From positions 310,001 through 374,000 of the forward strand of contig NZ_JAGQBJ010000001.1 of the NCBI RefSeq assembly GCF_024345575.1: DNA of 64,000 bases, given 5' to 3'. Of this stretch, positions 62,514 through 64,000 are shown in pieces. Origin of the DNA: Cyanobium sp. Morenito 9A2. Lineage in GTDB: Bacteria; Cyanobacteriota; Cyanobacteriia; PCC-6307; Cyanobiaceae. A program made the position numbers and the translations under genes. Under the pieces are notes generated by a model. That model had not been told where the DNA came from. It did no database searches and saw nothing but the letters and a program-made list of their open reading frames with translations. Every line of letters starts with the position of its first letter. Position 1 is the first letter of the stretch.

Positions 62514-64000
62514 ATGGCCCCCACCCGCACCATTTCCGCCGAAGGGCACGACCTGGCCCGGGCGATGCGGCGCCATCTCTTCTACAGCCAGGCCAAGTCG
62601 CCATCGCTGGCCAGCCACCACGACCACTACTGCGCCCTGGCGCTGGCCGTGCGCGACCAATTGCTGCAGAGCTGGGTGGACACCGCCGAGGCCTACACGT
62701 CCCGGGGCGTGCGCACGGTGGCCTATCTCTCGGCTGAATACCTGCTGGGCCCCCATCTGGAGAACAATCTGGTGAACCTGGGCCTGCGGGAGGCGGCCCA
62801 GGAGGCCTGCCAGGAGCTGGGTCTCGATTACGCCTCGCTGTTGGCGGAGGAGCCCGAGCCGGGCCTGGGCAACGGTGGTCTGGGGCGGCTGGCGGCCTGC
62901 TACCAGGAGTCGATGGCCAGCCTGGAGCTGCCGGCCATCGGCTACGGCATCCGCTACGAATTCGGCATCTTCCGCCAGCAGATCGTGGGCGGGGCCCAGG
63001 TGGAGAGCACCGACCCCTGGCTGCAGGGCGGTAACCCCTGGGAGGTGATCCGACCGGAGTGGAGCTTCCCGGTGACCATCGGCGGTCAGGTGGTGCAGGG
63101 GGTGGCCTACGACACGCCGATCCTGGGCTACGGCGTGCACACCGCCAACACCCTGCGGCTGTGGTCGGCCCAGGCCCCTGAATCCTTCGATTTCGCCTCT
63201 TTCAACGCCGGCGATTACACCCGCGCCGTGCTCCAGAAGATCGAATCGGAGACCCTTTCCAAGGTGCTCTACCCCAATGATGAGCTGGAGCAGGGCAAGC
63301 GGCTGCGGCTCAGCCAACAGATCTTCTTCGTGTCCTGTTCCCTGCAGGACATGTTCCGGATCCTCAAGGGCCAGGGGCTGGCTGTCACCGACTTCCACCA
63401 CAAGTTCGCCGTTCAGCTCAACGACACCCACCCGGCGATCGCCGTGGCCGAGCTGATGCGGCTGCTGATCGACGAGCACGGCATCGACTGGGACACCGCC
63501 TGGTCGATCACAACCGCCAGCATCAATTACACGAACCACACCCTGTTGCCCGAGGCGCTCGAGACCTGGGGCGTCGAGCTGTTCGCCTGGCTGTTGCCGC
63601 GCCAGCTGGAGATCATCTATGAAATCAATGCCCGCTTCCTGCGGCTGGTGCGCCTCCGCTATCCCGGCGATTCCGAACGGCTCTCCCGCCTTTCCCTGAT
63701 CTCCGATGGCTCCGAGCGGCGGGTGCGCATGGCCAACCTGGCCGTGGTGGGGAGCCAGAAAGTCAACGGGGTGGCGGAGCTTCACAGCGCGCTGGTGCGC
63801 AGCGAGCTGTTCCCCGATTTTGCCGATCTGTGGCCCGATCGCTTCATCAACGTCACCAACGGGGTCACCCCCCGGCGCTGGATGGCGGTGGCCAACCCCG
63901 CCCTGGCGACCCTGCTGGATGAATCGATCGGCAGCGCCTGGCGCCGCGATCTGGAAGAACTCCATAAGCTCGAGCCACTCGTGGGCGACGGTGGCTTCCT
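62514..64000 (+). CDS. glgP: glycogen/alpha-glucan phosphorylase, 3' end outside window
   Basis: The first 495 residues of a phosphorylase that releases glucose-1-phosphate from glycogen. Family blocks: VAYLSAEYLLGPHLENNLVN, PGLGNGGLGRLAACYQESMA, GIRYEFGIFRQ, the glucan-site region with VQLNDTHPAIAVAELMRLL, TNHTLLPEALETW, and INVTNGVTPRRWM. The PLP Lys lies further downstream, outside the window. The start is ATG 62514 (MAPTRTISAEGHD). The gene is open to the last base, so about 40 percent is missing. Glycogen is the main carbon store in cyanobacteria, used at night or under low light. Confidence 0.96.
   Translation, partial: MAPTRTISAEGHDLARAMRRHLFYSQAKSPSLASHHDHYCALALAVRDQLLQSWVDTAEAYTSRGVRTVAYLSAEYLLGPHLENNLVNLGLREAAQEACQELGLDYASLLAEEPEPGLGNGGLGRLAACYQESMASLELPAIGYGIRYEFGIFRQQIVGGAQVESTDPWLQGGNPWEVIRPEWSFPVTIGGQVVQGVAYDTPILGYGVHTANTLRLWSAQAPESFDFASFNAGDYTRAVLQKIESETLSKVLYPNDELEQGKRLRLSQQIFFVSCSLQDMFRILKGQGLAVTDFHHKFAVQLNDTHPAIAVAELMRLLIDEHGIDWDTAWSITTASINYTNHTLLPEALETWGVELFAWLLPRQLEIIYEINARFLRLVRLRYPGDSERLSRLSLISDGSERRVRMANLAVVGSQKVNGVAELHSALVRSELFPDFADLWPDRFINVTNGVTPRRWMAVANPALATLLDESIGSAWRRDLEELHKLEPLVGDGGF

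Noticed and set aside
62319-63965. A 548-codon minus-strand frame over glycogen phosphorylase.
   Set aside because: Antisense to strongly conserved phosphorylase blocks; no motif of its own.

Overview
The window is GC-rich and densely coded, and it looks like the chromosome of a picocyanobacterium of the Cyanobium/Synechococcus type. This rests on an aerobic chlorophyll cyclase (AcsF), a heme oxygenase, a CAAD-domain membrane protein, the cyanobacterial small families DUF3104 and DUF2808, two cyanobacterial-style sigma-70 factors, an RppA-like response regulator and glycogen phosphorylase. No tRNA, rRNA, CRISPR array, prophage or intact insertion sequence was seen.

Left part (1-16.8 kb): the end of a PKHD-type hydroxylase and an OmpR-type response regulator. 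Then a tightly packed minus-strand operon (7771 down to 1548) encodes EmrA/EmrB-type drug efflux, a flavin monooxygenase, a GDT1-type Mn/Ca exporter, a His-rich cation diffusion facilitator and a b561-type cytochrome. An EAL-domain protein is divergent from an MgtA-type ATPase, which overlaps an SbmA/PMP70-like ABC exporter. Two truncated genes lie head to head, the tail of an ABC ATPase and a broken pgaC, which points to one deletion.

Middle part (16.8-38 kb): an RppA/RppB-like two-component pair, an MscS channel, a decayed secreted-protein gene, a P2-type ATPase and a DedA protein. An ARTO-type terminal oxidase operon follows (two DUF2231 proteins, CuA-less CtaC, CtaD, CtaE), then a GMC oxidoreductase. 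An ExbB/ExbD/ExbD/TonB-like operon is divergent from cysK, which leads a CAAD protein and a pterin dehydratase homologue.

38-46 kb holds the most interesting locus. An ArsR-family regulator is divergent from a bacteriohemerythrin gene with every metal ligand in place, then acsF and a frameshifted acyl-lipid desaturase. After a decayed stretch come heme oxygenase and hemN. A near-identical 21-bp element lies just before the hemerythrin gene and again before the heme oxygenase gene. The gene content parallels the ChlR-controlled chlAII-ho2-hemN-desF micro-oxic set known from Synechococcus PCC 7002, but with a different type of regulator and an added oxygen-binding protein. I infer a micro-oxic tetrapyrrole regulon.

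Right part (46.8-64 kb): a KimA-like potassium transporter, a third P-type ATPase, two DUF985 cupins, two sigma factors, a glutathione S-transferase, a second DedA protein, an NCS2-like permease with a methyltransferase, an orphan Nif11 peptide, and the start of glycogen phosphorylase, which runs off the window.
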